A stretch of DNA of 64,000 nt from Kofleriaceae bacterium (lineage in GTDB: Bacteria; Myxococcota_A; Polyangia; Haliangiales; Haliangiaceae), in the NCBI GenBank assembly GCA_024762925.1, contig JANTGM010000012.1, positions 1 through 64,000 on the forward strand, written 5' to 3'. The notes under the pieces are model-generated. The model saw only the letters and a list, made by a program, of their open reading frames with translations. It was not told the origin of the DNA and searched no databases. Of the stretch, positions 42,086-51,497 are shown in pieces. Each line of letters starts with the position of its first letter. Positions within the stretch are counted from its first letter, which is position 1. The translations under genes and the position numbers were made by a program.

Positions 42086-44170
42086 ATGGCACTTGCACCT
42101 TCTCGATATGAACTCCTAGACAGAATCGCCGTTGGCGGTATGGCTGAGGTCTTTCGAGCCAAGGCTTTCGGGGCCCACGGCTTTGAAAAGACACTGGCAA
42201 TCAAGAAGATCCTTCCTGAACTCGCCAAGGACCCAGAGTTTGAGGACCGGTTTATCGCTGAGGCGAAGCTGGCAGTTGAGCTAAGTCACGCCAATGTGGT
42301 GCAAGTGCTCGACTTCGGCCGTTTTGCCGGGACGCTCTTCATCGCGATGGAGCTGGTCAATGGTCTAGACCTTGCTGCGCTTCTCAAGTTCTACAACGAC
42401 AAGGCTGGACGAGTTTCTATCCCTGCGGCATTCCAGATTTCAATCGAGATTGTGCGCGGCCTGTCATTCGCGCATCAAAATGGCGTGGTTCACCGTGACG
42501 TCTCGCCTTCGAACATCTTGCTGTCCAAGGCGGGCGAAGTGAAGATCGCTGACTTTGGAATCGCCGTTGCCATGCGCGAAGAGCTTACTGGGGACGAGGG
42601 CCGAATCATGGGCAAGTGGCGTTACATGTCGCCAGAGCAGACCCGTGGAAGCAAGCTCGGTGAGACTAGCGACCTGTTTTCTGCTGCTGTGGTCATCTAC
42701 GAAATCTTCGCAGGCGAGAAGTTGTTTCCAGGCACTGAGTCGAAGGAGATTATCGAGAACATTCACTGCATGGACATCCCGCGGCTCTCAGAGCTTCGCC
42801 CTGGCGTCCCCGAGGCGGTCGACGAGGTTTTGGCGGCGGCTCTGCAACGCGATGTCTCGCTTCGTACGGCCAGCGGCGCCGACATGCTGCGTGCGCTCAC
42901 GGAGGCGAGCTACAAGTCGAGCATCGTTGCAACTTCGATTGATGTCGCTGATGCGGTTGAGGAAGCGCAGAAAGCGGGCATTTCCGGAACCAGCGTGAAG
43001 CCCCCCGAAGGCATCGATGCGGCGATTCGCGCGCAGCTTCTTAAGGCGCAGGAGTCGAATGAGTTCCGCCCCACCGAAAGACGAACCGCAGTTGCAGTGG
43101 GAGAGCCCGAGCCTCCTCCTGTCGAAGCTCTGGCGCGCACCGAGCTTCAACCCAAGGTGCCGGACGGTGATGGTGGGACGATGGTTCGAAGTGGAGTTGA
43201 TGAACGGGGCGTGACGATCTGGCGCCTCGATCGGGAGACCGTCGCAGCAATTCCCTCAGCCAAGCGCAGTGCCGTGATGGAGTCTATCGATCCACAATCG
43301 CCAGAGGTGAAGGCAGACTTGGAGAGCGGCAACCGGCGCTATGAGCAGGACCCAGGCGGACACGTTGGTCTCAGGCGCGGGGTGATCTTGTCGGCGATTG
43401 GCTTCCTGAGTCTCATGGCTGTGATGCTTGGCTTTGCTTTGAGCGGCAGCCCTTCAAAGAGACGAGCAGTGGGGCTGGCAATGGAAGATGCAAGTGTGAC
43501 ACCGGTGCCTGTCGAGACTGTTACCGAGCTTCTAATGATCGATTCTGAGCCCCGTGGAGCCACCGTTTTTATCGACGGTGAGCGCCTAAGCGATGTCACT
43601 CCAACGGAAGCCAATGTGCCCGTTGGCGTGGGAGTGGTCGTTCGCCTCGAACTCGATGGCTACGAAGAATACCAAGACGAGAAAACACTGAAAGCGGGCA
43701 GGGCCCTCGACTTTCGCCAAGCCCTCGTGCCTTTTCGCAGCACGCTCATTGTTGGCACCTCCCCGCCGGGAGCCATCGTGAGTCTCGATGGTGTGGAGCT
43801 TGGTCCAACACCGCTCTCTCGCACCAACCTTCGTCCAGGAAAAGGCCGCGTACTGAGAATTGAGCTCAAAGACTATGGCGTCGTCGAGCAGAGCATCGAT
43901 CTGGTTCGGGACGAAGCCGTGTCGGTACAGAAGACACTTAAGAGTACAATTGTTTACGGGCGCATTAACATCAACTCTAACAAGCTCTGGTTTGAAGTGC
44001 GCAATGGAAACAAGTATCTCGGAGACACGCCTGGCACGTTTTCGCTTCCCGTTGGCACGCACAAATTGAAACTGCGGAATCCTCCAACGGGCAAGACATT
44101 CTCGCTCACTGTCAAAGTTGCCGAGCCAAAACCAAACCAGAAGCCTCGGACCTACCAGGTGCCGCTCTAG
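42086..44170 (+). CDS. Membrane Ser/Thr protein kinase with PEGA repeats
   Basis: A 694-residue kinase. The catalytic domain (~8-275) has the glycine loop [16 protein letters not shown], the Lys of LAIKKIL, a catalytic [12 protein letters not shown] (HRDxxxxN) and DFGIA; the APE region reads [10 protein letters not shown] disordered linker follows, then one membrane helix at ~430-452 ([18 protein letters not shown]), then an outside part with two PEGA repeats ([35 protein letters not shown]) and a final third beta region. The outside PEGA modules may sense the envelope. Divergent from the PEGA protein 40783; likely antagonist of the PP2C phosphatase. Confidence 0.95.
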   Translation: MALAPSRYELLDRIAVGGMAEVFRAKAFGAHGFEKTLAIKKILPELAKDPEFEDRFIAEAKLAVELSHANVVQVLDFGRFAGTLFIAMELVNGLDLAALLKFYNDKAGRVSIPAAFQISIEIVRGLSFAHQNGVVHRDVSPSNILLSKAGEVKIADFGIAVAMREELTGDEGRIMGKWRYMSPEQTRGSKLGETSDLFSAAVVIYEIFAGEKLFPGTESKEIIENIHCMDIPRLSELRPGVPEAVDEVLAAALQRDVSLRTASGADMLRALTEASYKSSIVATSIDVADAVEEAQKAGISGTSVKPPEGIDAAIRAQLLKAQESNEFRPTERRTAVAVGEPEPPPVEALARTELQPKVPDGDGGTMVRSGVDERGVTIWRLDRETVAAIPSAKRSAVMESIDPQSPEVKADLESGNRRYEQDPGGHVGLRRGVILSAIGFLSLMAVMLGFALSGSPSKRRAVGLAMEDASVTPVPVETVTELLMIDSEPRGATVFIDGERLSDVTPTEANVPVGVGVVVRLELDGYEEYQDEKTLKAGRALDFRQALVPFRSTLIVGTSPPGAIVSLDGVELGPTPLSRTNLRPGKGRVLRIELKDYGVVEQSIDLVRDEAVSVQKTLKSTIVYGRININSNKLWFEVRNGNKYLGDTPGTFSLPVGTHKLKLRNPPTGKTFSLTVKVAEPKPNQKPRTYQVPL

Positions 44171-44210
44171 GCACTCCGCAGACTGACTCGCACGTGCACG
44201 ATTGCGAATC

Positions 44211-44232
44211 GCGCTAGGTTGGCGCCTAGCGC
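44211..44232. terminator. Inverted repeat at convergent gene ends
   Basis: GCGCTAGG-TTGGCG-CCTAGCGC forms an 8-bp perfect stem that overlaps the ferredoxin stop codon and lies between the convergent kinase and ferredoxin genes. There is no T-run on either strand, so termination activity is uncertain. Confidence 0.4.
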
Positions 44233-44540
44233 TTCTTGCGGGTTTTCTTGGGCTTGACCAAGACCGTGATGTCGCCTGCTCCTTCGACTACCTTGGCCTG
44301 GCAACTGAGGCGAAGCTTTGTTAGGTGATAGAGATTTCCTAGGTGTTTTTCTTCGATATCGTTGTAGGCCGATAGCGACTCTTCACCAGACTCAATCACG
44401 ACACGACACAGGCCGCAGGTACCCTTTCCGACACAAGCGCTCTGAATGCCCACATCGCTCTTCCAGCCGACCTCGAAGATGCTCTGACCCACGTGACACT
44501 CTTGGACCTTGCCACTTGGGAGAAATCGAATGGCAGGCAT
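44226..44540 (-). CDS. 2Fe-2S ferredoxin (plant/adrenodoxin-like fold)
   Basis: A 104-residue electron carrier. Cluster ligands are Cys36, Cys42 and Cys45 in SACVGKGTCGLCRVVI and Cys80 in RLSCQAKV, the C-x5-C-x2-C...C spacing of [2Fe-2S] beta-grasp ferredoxins. The C-terminal tail is basic (KPKKTRKKR), perhaps to dock a redox partner. It lies 5 bp downstream of the exonuclease gene. No obvious partner enzyme is adjacent. Confidence 0.9.
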   Translation of the reverse strand: MPAIRFLPSGKVQECHVGQSIFEVGWKSDVGIQSACVGKGTCGLCRVVIESGEESLSAYNDIEEKHLGNLYHLTKLRLSCQAKVVEGAGDITVLVKPKKTRKKR

Positions 44541-44545
44541 CGTTC

Positions 44546-45316
44546 CTAGGCGGCGGAGAGCAGTCGCGAGGCATCGATTGCGGCAGTGAGTTCGCGCAGG
44601 CGCTCGTCAGCGGCGAGGCTCTTTGTCAGGCCGGCTACCGCTATGCGGTACTGATTGCTATCGAGCACCCCTTGAAGAAGGCGAAATCGAAGAAAGAGCA
44701 GGGCGGTCTGGGCCACGTCAGCCAGGCAGTAGTTTCGAATCTCTTCGAGCTTGCCCTCTTTGTACATGCCGTGAACTTGCGAGCCATCCATGCCAATCTT
44801 GCCAGGAAGCCCAATGAGGCGAGCTAGCGCATCAAGAGAGCTCGCTCGTGATGCCCCATGATCTGCAAGCCAATCGCATAGATCGATGTGGCCCTCTTCC
44901 GTGAAGCGGGATCGGACGCCGCGCTCTTTGTAGTACCAAGCCATGGGCACTCCACATCGTAGGCTTCGAAGGGCCAGCACAGGCAGGTCGAAACTGCGCC
45001 CATTGTAGGTCACAAGAGATGGCCGCTTGGACTCCACAAATGTCGAGAACGAACGAAGTATTTCGGATTCATCACACCCTCCTGCAGGAAGGCCCGGAGG
45101 GAGGAGATTGAGTTCGATGAGCTGGTAGTCAGCATCGAGTAGCATGCAACCAACGACGATCACTTGATGAGCGTAGGGGGGCGGAAATGGTGGAGTATTC
45201 CCGGCTGAGGCTGCCGGTGGCTGCCAGACGCTTGCATCGGGAATGGTCTCAATGTCGAGCACCAGGTATTGGGAGGCATCTGCCACGGGCCGCACCCTAA
45301 GCGCCGGGTCTGACAT
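44546..45316 (-). CDS. Predicted 3'-5' exonuclease (DnaQ-like fold, PolB-type)
   Basis: A 256-residue protein. Motif I is [10 protein letters not shown] (Asp-x-Glu), motif [19 protein letters not shown], motif [20 protein letters not shown] with the Tyr and the last catalytic Asp, matching the family of predicted PolB-like 3'-5' exonucleases. No polymerase domain is attached. It is thought to act in DNA or RNA repair. Coupled to a ferredoxin gene 5 bp downstream, which is a surprising pairing without an obvious functional link. Confidence 0.85.
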   Translation of the reverse strand: MSDPALRVRPVADASQYLVLDIETIPDASVWQPPAASAGNTPPFPPPYAHQVIVVGCMLLDADYQLIELNLLPPGLPAGGCDESEILRSFSTFVESKRPSLVTYNGRSFDLPVLALRSLRCGVPMAWYYKERGVRSRFTEEGHIDLCDWLADHGASRASSLDALARLIGLPGKIGMDGSQVHGMYKEGKLEEIRNYCLADVAQTALLFLRFRLLQGVLDSNQYRIAVAGLTKSLAADERLRELTAAIDASRLLSAA

Positions 45317-45363
45317 TGGTCACTTTGGGCATTCGGGAGCATGCGGCATACTATGGGCCTCCC

Positions 45364-46953
45364 ATGAAGTCGCTTTTGCTCGCTCCTCTTGCTGCACTCT
45401 TCCTCTCACCGCAAGTCCTTGCACCCCGCGTCGCTGAGGCGGCTGGCGAGTGTCGAGTGGTCAATGTCGATTTTAAGCCCACAGACGATCTCCAAATCGT
45501 CATTTGGATTGAGGACACTGAGGGAAACTTCATCGACACAGTCTTCATCACGCGCAAGACCGGTAGCTATGGTCTGGGCAACCGACCTGGCATCTTCGAC
45601 TTCAACTCCTCTCGCGACTTTTGCTATGGACGACGTGTCACCACCTTTCCGATTTGGGCCCATCGTCATGGCCTAACTTGGCCGGCGATTATTTTTCAGG
45701 ACGAAGACGATCGGGATCTTAGCCACTCGATCGCCCAGAGTTCGGTGGAACGCACGTACTGCCGTCCTCTCGATCCCAGTGAGCCGCTGTGGGATGCGCA
45801 AACGTGCGCGACGACTGTCTACACTGACAAGGGCAAGATCAGCCCCAATGATACGAGTCTGTATCCGCCACGCAAAGACATCACTGTCGATAGCCGAGAC
45901 TCTGAGGATGTGCCAGCGATGATCGCATCCAACCAGTTCGACGCGATCAGCAAGCCCACACCACTGGGTGGCACGAGCTTTGGCACCGTCTGGGCAATTC
46001 CAGAAGATCTCGCAGATGGCAACTACGTTGCCTGGATGGAAGTGAGCAAGGAGTTCGACCAGAACGCAAACTACGACTTCCCATCGCCTGTCGGCATCCC
46101 ATGGTCGGAATATGGTCTTCCATATCGAGGTCAGCCAAGTGTTGTGTATCAGGCGCCGTTTCAGATTGGTGGCGCCGAAGAGCCATCGTTTTCGCTCAAC
46201 TACCACGGCTATGGGGATCCTGACGGTCTCGATGGCGTGATTCGCGCTCCTGATGACACGATCACTTCGGGTACGGAGGGCTCAGGAGCAGGCCGAATTC
46301 TGGTCTCCTCTGAGGGCGCTGAGATGTACCGCTTGCGTGTCCAAGCATCCAGCTCGGCTGATGAAACTGTGCCCGGTGAGGCGAGCGAACTGGCCGCATC
46401 AGAAGTTCTCTCAGATGCAATCGCGTTCGCGTTTGTCGCTCCTGGAGATGACGCGCAAGAGGGCACCGTGAGCTCGTACGAAGTGCGCTATCTCGCTGGT
46501 GCTGAATTGACGGCGGAGAACTGGGAGACGGGAACGCTCGCAAGTGTGCAGATCGAACCGGCTCCAGCCGGCACGGTGCACGACGTCCTGCTTGAAGGCC
46601 TTTTGCCCAATACGAACTATTCTGTAGGCGTGCGGGCCACCGACGAGTGTCTCAACGAAGGAGCCATCGCGAGCTTTAGTGCACTAACGCCAAAGCCCGA
46701 GGCGGGGACCGTCGATGCATGCTTCATCGCTACAGCCGCTTACGGCTCGCTCTTGGCCAATGAGGTTGTCTCGCTGCGCGGGTTTCGGGACAAATACCTT
46801 CGCAGTCACGCGACAGGAGAGATCCTTGTCGAAAGCTACTACACCTTTGGCCCCGCTCTCGCGAAGCTGATGGTTGGCTCACCGCTTCTCCGGCGCACAG
46901 CTCGCGCTGCTCTTGAGCCGGCCATTGAATCGGCCCAGGGGCTCGTCAAGTAG
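45364..46953 (+). CDS. Exported beta-sandwich protein with C-terminal CFI-box
   Basis: About 529 residues. A signal peptide (LLLAPLAALFLSPQVLAPRV) is followed by a large unrecognised domain with many cysteines in its first third, then a fibronectin-III-like domain (SYEVRYLAGAELT, LPNTNYSVGVRATDECLNEG). The last ~75 residues match the CFI-box C-terminal domain: CFIATAAYGSLLANEVVSLRGFRDKYL, then YYTFGPALAKLM. This domain is a sorting-like tail of some myxobacterial surface proteins. ATG 45364 is preferred over 45316. The stop codon lies in the TAG of a MITE relic (46950). Confidence 0.8.
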   Translation: MKSLLLAPLAALFLSPQVLAPRVAEAAGECRVVNVDFKPTDDLQIVIWIEDTEGNFIDTVFITRKTGSYGLGNRPGIFDFNSSRDFCYGRRVTTFPIWAHRHGLTWPAIIFQDEDDRDLSHSIAQSSVERTYCRPLDPSEPLWDAQTCATTVYTDKGKISPNDTSLYPPRKDITVDSRDSEDVPAMIASNQFDAISKPTPLGGTSFGTVWAIPEDLADGNYVAWMEVSKEFDQNANYDFPSPVGIPWSEYGLPYRGQPSVVYQAPFQIGGAEEPSFSLNYHGYGDPDGLDGVIRAPDDTITSGTEGSGAGRILVSSEGAEMYRLRVQASSSADETVPGEASELAASEVLSDAIAFAFVAPGDDAQEGTVSSYEVRYLAGAELTAENWETGTLASVQIEPAPAGTVHDVLLEGLLPNTNYSVGVRATDECLNEGAIASFSALTPKPEAGTVDACFIATAAYGSLLANEVVSLRGFRDKYLRSHATGEILVESYYTFGPALAKLMVGSPLLRRTARAALEPAIESAQGLVK

Positions 46954-47034
46954 CGTGTGATTCACCGAGAGAGAAAGCGCTCCTTCGTCTTCTCTTGCCG
47001 ATATTGGGGCGTGCTCCTGGCCATCACACCCTAG
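46950..47034. mobile_element. Internally deleted, decayed MITE-like relic (copy I)
   Basis: GTAGCGTGTGATTCACC at 46950 followed by AAAGCGCTCCTTCGTCTTCT closely parallels the left arm of the element (TAGTGCGCGATTCAT...AACGCGCTCACTCGTCTTCT), and the segment ends CCATCACACCCTAG at 47021-47034, similar to a right end. The middle half is absent (85 bp in all). The left TAG is the stop codon of the CFI-box gene. Identification is by eye at about 70% identity in the left arm. Confidence 0.5.
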
Positions 47035-47117
47035 ATAGCGACTCGTTCGCTGGCCTCAGACGCCGAGCCTCCCTTAGAATTCGGAGCTATGAGTAGCACG
47101 CTTGGGGGAGAAGCATC

Positions 47118-48743
47118 TTGAGTCGCATCGACAACTACCTTCACAGTATGGAGCGCTTCAAAGCCAGTGGCCTAGCGCTCACCAGTGGTGGCAACGTCAT
47201 CTTGAAGTTCCCCACAGGCGATAGGCAAGCAACCCAAACAACCACGCATGCGCAGATCATGGACATGGTCGGCGAAGTCGCACCCGCAGGAACTATGCCG
47301 GAGTTGATGGGCGGCAAGGTCAAGACCTTTCGCTATCAAGGCAGTCACTCCTTCTTCGATATTACCGTTACCCCAAATGGCGATACGTGGAAGGTGAGCG
47401 TGGTGCCAACCACCGCAAACAGTCCTGAGCCCGCGCCCGAAGCCGAAGCCGCGTTGGAAATCGAGCGCACTTCGTATGGAAGCGTCGGCTCCACCGCGAC
47501 TGCTGCCGCCAAGCGGCCAGCGAGCATCGATGACAGCGGCAACAAGAGAGTGCCTGTCGCGAGGGCGGTCACGCCGGCTCCCCCAAACAACGAAGCCCCT
47601 GTGGCTGCTGTCTCTTCACCCCGCGTCAAAGCTGCGAGCACCATTGACCGACAGTCTTCTGATTGGATCGATCAGATCTTGCGCCGCATGATGGAAGCAG
47701 GGTCGTCTGATGTGCATCTTTCCGCCGATGCCTATCCGTATTGGCGCATTGATGGCGAGATCGAGACGATTCCTGGAGAAGGGATCCTCGATCCAGAGTT
47801 TCTTGAGAAGCACATCCTATCGATTGCGCCAGAGGGCAACAAAGAAGAATTCGCACGGCGAAATGACACCGACTTTGCCTATGAGGTGAAGGGACTATCG
47901 CGTTTCAGGGTAAACGTGTTTCGCGACCGAAAGGGCGTGGGCACGGTCATGAGAACCATTCCGTTTGAGATTCCTTCGGCCGAACAACTTGGAGTTCCCG
48001 ATGTGATTCTGGAGATGGCAAATCTGAGCAAGGGCTTGGTCTTGGTGACAGGCCCAACTGGTTCGGGAAAGTCGACGACCCTCGCCGCGCTAATCGATCA
48101 CATTAATCGCACGCGAAAATGTCACTTGATCACGGTTGAGGATCCAGTCGAGTTTGTGCACCCAAACAAGCAGTGTCTCATCAATCAGCGAGAGATTGGT
48201 CGCCACACCGATAGTTTCAAGGATGCTCTGCGCGCAGCCTTGCGTGAGGATCCAGACATCGTTCTGGTCGGTGAGATGCGTGACTTGGAGACGATCGAGA
48301 TTGCGGTGGAAACAGCAGAGACAGGTCACCTGGTCTTCGGAACTCTGCACACGACGACAGCACCGTCGACGGTGGACCGAATCATCGATCAGTTTCCTGC
48401 GGACCGGCAGGATCAGATTCGCCAAATGCTGGCTTCATCACTCAAGGGAGTTGTTGCCCAGGTCTTGTGTAAGAAGAAAGGCGGTGGCCGTGTCGCCGCG
48501 CACGAGATTCTTGTTGGCACCTCAGCGGTCTCAAACCTCATTCGCGAATCCAAGACGTTCCAACTCTTCTCGCTCATGCAGACTGGTCGAAAGCTAGGTA
48601 TGCGGAAGATGGAAGACACGCTCATTCGCCTGGTGAAGGAGGGGCTAGTCGAGCCAATGGAGGCCTACCGAAAGGCCAACAATAAGCAGGAATTCCAAGG
48701 CCTGCTCAAGGGCGCCGGTATCGATATCGACGTACAGGAGTAG
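47118..48743 (+). CDS. pilT: Type IV pilus retraction ATPase
   Basis: A 541-residue PilT-like ATPase with a ~185-residue N-terminal extension not found in classical PilT (~345 residues). The core has the PilT N-domain (IDQILRRMMEAGSSDVHL), Walker A GPTGSGKSTTLAAL, Asp box (LITVEDPVEFVH), Walker B-like EDPDIVLVGEMRDLETI and a His box (TGHLVFGTLHTTTAPSTVDRI). The C-terminal AIRNLIRE-type motif reads VSNLIRESK. A TTG start with GGGGAG seven bases upstream is used. The N-terminal extension carries a small alpha-beta domain (HSFFDITVTPNGDTWKVSVVP) and a Pro/Ala linker. An FHA-GGDEF gene follows. Confidence 0.9.
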   Translation: MSRIDNYLHSMERFKASGLALTSGGNVILKFPTGDRQATQTTTHAQIMDMVGEVAPAGTMPELMGGKVKTFRYQGSHSFFDITVTPNGDTWKVSVVPTTANSPEPAPEAEAALEIERTSYGSVGSTATAAAKRPASIDDSGNKRVPVARAVTPAPPNNEAPVAAVSSPRVKAASTIDRQSSDWIDQILRRMMEAGSSDVHLSADAYPYWRIDGEIETIPGEGILDPEFLEKHILSIAPEGNKEEFARRNDTDFAYEVKGLSRFRVNVFRDRKGVGTVMRTIPFEIPSAEQLGVPDVILEMANLSKGLVLVTGPTGSGKSTTLAALIDHINRTRKCHLITVEDPVEFVHPNKQCLINQREIGRHTDSFKDALRAALREDPDIVLVGEMRDLETIEIAVETAETGHLVFGTLHTTTAPSTVDRIIDQFPADRQDQIRQMLASSLKGVVAQVLCKKKGGGRVAAHEILVGTSAVSNLIRESKTFQLFSLMQTGRKLGMRKMEDTLIRLVKEGLVEPMEAYRKANNKQEFQGLLKGAGIDIDVQE

Positions 48744-48790
48744 ACTACAGGTCAAGATTTGCTCTGGAGGACCGAATCACTCTAGACATC

Positions 48791-49693
48791 GTGGCCAGAG
48801 ACCAACCAGTAGCGACGCAGAAGCTCGGAAGCGCAGGCAATGGGCCCGAGCCTGCTACGCCAGCGAACAGCAACACAGGGGCTTCGCTGGTCTTGATTCA
48901 TCCGCCGATGCCAGAAATCGGACTACGTCGGCCACTCAGCAGAGATGTCACGGTTGTTGGTCGCGACGATGCCGCCGACCTCACGGTAACCCGTGGCTCG
49001 ATCTCACGGCGTCACGCAGAACTTCGGCGTGGTCCAGAAGGTGAGTGGATGGTCGCGGATATGGGCTCTACAAATGGCACCTACCTCAACGATGTCGAGG
49101 TAGACGATGCAGAACTCGAAGACGGTGACCATGTGCAGTTTGGGGACGCCATCTTCAAGTTTGTCTTAGCTGACTCAGCGCCGTACCACGACAAGGTCTA
49201 CTCGGTGACAGTGCTTGACGGAATCACCTCGATCTACAATCAGAGGTTCTTCTTCAGCCACCTCGACAAGCAGATGGCAAAGGCCCAACGCGTGAAGAGC
49301 GATATGGCAATGATCATCATTGACATTGACTGGTTCTCAGATCTCAATGAGGAGCGAGGTGAGCTGTGTGGTGATTCCGTCTTGCGAACCCTCGCACGGC
49401 GGATTTCGCTGCAAACGAAATCAGAATATCTCTCAGCTAGAATTGGCGGCGAGGAGTTTGCGGTTTTCATGCCCGGAGCCGAACTCGATGATGCTCTGGA
49501 TCTGGCGGAGAGTATTCGCGAAGCGGTGGACTGCGAAGCATTTGCCTTTGAAGGCAACGACTTTGAAGTGTCGGTTAGTGCTGGAGTGGCCGCGAGCGCC
49601 GAAGGTGAGTTGAATGCTCGCGAGATTGTCGATGAGGCACGCAAGCAGCTCACCTCTGCCAAAGAGCATGGCCGCAACTGCGTGGCTCCCTAG
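48791..49693 (+). CDS. FHA-GGDEF diguanylate cyclase
   Basis: A 300-residue cytoplasmic protein starting at GTG. The FHA domain (~35-125; VVGRDDAADLTVTRGSISRRHAEL, DMGSTNGTYL) reads phospho-Thr; the GGDEF domain (~140-297) has the active loop RIGGEEFAVFMP (GGEEF) and the N-terminal metal site MIIIDIDWFSDLNEERG. The usual upstream inhibitory RxxD site is not evident. The order pilT-then-cyclase, with Ser/Thr kinases nearby, suggests c-di-GMP control of pilus-driven motility gated by phosphorylation. Confidence 0.95.
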   Translation: MARDQPVATQKLGSAGNGPEPATPANSNTGASLVLIHPPMPEIGLRRPLSRDVTVVGRDDAADLTVTRGSISRRHAELRRGPEGEWMVADMGSTNGTYLNDVEVDDAELEDGDHVQFGDAIFKFVLADSAPYHDKVYSVTVLDGITSIYNQRFFFSHLDKQMAKAQRVKSDMAMIIIDIDWFSDLNEERGELCGDSVLRTLARRISLQTKSEYLSARIGGEEFAVFMPGAELDDALDLAESIREAVDCEAFAFEGNDFEVSVSAGVAASAEGELNAREIVDEARKQLTSAKEHGRNCVAP

Positions 49694-49701
49694 TCGGCGT
49701 G

Positions 49702-50991
49702 CTAGATGAGGCCGAGAGCGGTGATGCAGATGAAGGTGAACATGCCAGCGATATAGGAGATAAGCGCGATAAGGCTTATGCGCTTGAAGTACCAGACAAA
49801 GTCGATCTTCTCCATGCCCATGAGAGCGACGCCAGCGGCCGAACCCACGATCAGGATACTGCCGCCTGTGCCAGCGCAAAACGCAATGAGGTGCCAGAAT
49901 TGGCCATCGGCGGGGAAACTCTCCATGGGATACATCGCCATAGATGCGGCAACCAGTGGGACATTGTCGACAATCGCAGAGAGGATGCCAATGGTGCCGG
50001 CGAGTACCTCTGGGGATGATGTCATGTCGTTTAGCCCGGTTGCTAAAACGGTCAAGAGTCCGGCAGACGCAAGCGCACCAATGGCGAGAAGAATACCTAG
50101 GAAAAAGAGCACACCCGATACGTCGATCTTTGTAAAGGCGTAAGGGACTTTTACGTGTTCTCGACATTCGTCGCTGTGGCGATGCACCACGTCGGTGACA
50201 ACCCACATCACACCGAGCCCAATGAGTACGCCGACAAAAGGGGGCAGATGAGTGAGCGTCTTGAAGACGGGCACAAAGATGAAGGCTCCGAGTCCAAGTG
50301 CAAGCACGCGCCGCGCTCCGACTTCGACTTTCTGACTGTTCTCTTCCGATTCTCCACCATAGTGGCCTCTTTGCCCGAGGCCGAGAAGGAGCACTGCAAC
50401 CACCATCGTAACAACGCTCGGGATCGCCAGTGCAGTTATGACACCAAGTGTTGAGACTTGCCCGCCGATCCAGAGCATGGAGGTCGTTACATCGCCCATT
50501 GGTGTCCAAGCGCCGCCCGCATTTGCTGCGATGACAACCATGCTGCCTAGCAGGATGCGATTCTCGCGATCTGGAAGAATTCTTCTTAGCAGCGAGACCA
50601 TCACAATCGTCGTTGTGAGGTTGTCGAGTAGCGCAGACATGAAAAATGCCAGCACAGCGAGTATCCACATGATTCGCCGCTTCGAACGCGTTCGGATCAT
50701 GTCTGTCACGAGACGAAAGGAGCCGTGGGAATCGATGACTTCGACCAGCGTCATGGCGCCGAGCAAGAAGAAGATGATCTGGCTGACCTCTGCGAGGTGT
50801 CGTTCCAGCGCGTGGGTTGCGGTGTGCAAATCGGGGGCAACACCAACGAAGTAGAGTGTCCAGAGGGTGCCAGCAAGGAGGAGTGCTGTGGCACCTTTGT
50901 TGACGCCAAATCGGTGCTCAAAGACGATGAAGACATAGCCGACGACAAAGGCCGCGATCATCAGAATATGAACAGTTTGAATGGAATCCAT
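49702..50991 (-). CDS. nhaD: NhaD-type sodium/proton antiporter
   Basis: About 429 residues with 10-12 hydrophobic helices, belonging to the ion-transporter superfamily. Typical segments: AFVVGYVFIVFEHRFGVNK, the family-diagnostic SALLDNLTTTIVMVSLLRR, VVIAANAGGAWTPMGDVTTSM, and at the end ILSAIVDNVPLVAASMAMYP, with the paired DN-containing hairpins that carry the transported-ion residues. It expels Na+ or Li+ in exchange for H+, as found in marine and alkaliphilic bacteria. ATG 50991 is preferred over 51024. Convergent with the FHA-GGDEF gene (8 bp apart). Confidence 0.85.
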   Translation of the reverse strand: MDSIQTVHILMIAAFVVGYVFIVFEHRFGVNKGATALLLAGTLWTLYFVGVAPDLHTATHALERHLAEVSQIIFFLLGAMTLVEVIDSHGSFRLVTDMIRTRSKRRIMWILAVLAFFMSALLDNLTTTIVMVSLLRRILPDRENRILLGSMVVIAANAGGAWTPMGDVTTSMLWIGGQVSTLGVITALAIPSVVTMVVAVLLLGLGQRGHYGGESEENSQKVEVGARRVLALGLGAFIFVPVFKTLTHLPPFVGVLIGLGVMWVVTDVVHRHSDECREHVKVPYAFTKIDVSGVLFFLGILLAIGALASAGLLTVLATGLNDMTSSPEVLAGTIGILSAIVDNVPLVAASMAMYPMESFPADGQFWHLIAFCAGTGGSILIVGSAAGVALMGMEKIDFVWYFKRISLIALISYIAGMFTFICITALGLI

Positions 50992-51497
50992 CGGTTGCTT
51001 TCCGAGCAAGAGCAGGTAGCCCAAAGGGGCGGTGGATTACAAGTCTTGGTGAAGGTGTTGTGTTCTTCGCTTGTAGGTCAGGTTGGCAATCGCAAGCCAA
51101 AACGGGGCGAGTGTTCTTGTGCAAGTGTTTGTAGTTGTTATGTATTTTCTTTGCTATCCCGATGTCGGCTCCTTCGGTAGGGCTTTGCGTTTTGCTCCGC
51201 GTCACGAGCATCAGCGCTTGAGCATCTCGTCTCAGACTGCGGTGACATGAGGCTCTGCATGAAACACTCGGCGGCACGTGCCGTCTTCTCGTGAGTGGCA
51301 CCGCTGTCCGAGCCTCAGACTTATTCTTAGGCGTATGTGTGGTGAGGTGGAAGTGCTCTCATATCCCACCGACGCAGGGCATTTTGGACTACAGTGAATT
51401 TGAAAGCGGCCGGTATCGTCAGTACCATTTGTGTGGCCGGCACAACTGTGTGCCACGCTTGGCGCTTGCGCCGCGGACAAATATCAAAGGGGTTAGA
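50992..51497. other. Divergent promoter region, no gene
   Basis: A ~500-bp gap between divergent nhaD and the split exported-protein gene. It holds short low-complexity GT-rich stretches on the plus strand (GTGTTCTTGTGCAAGTGTTT near 51111) and no convincing reading frame or hairpin of note. It presumably contains both promoters. An AAAGGGG at 51486 precedes the chosen TTG start of the next gene. Confidence 0.4.

Noticed and set aside
44190-44232. Another MITE relic (CTAGCGCGATTCGCAATCG on the minus strand)
   Set aside because: Only the first ~10 bases resemble the element terminus and no internal block follows; could be chance.
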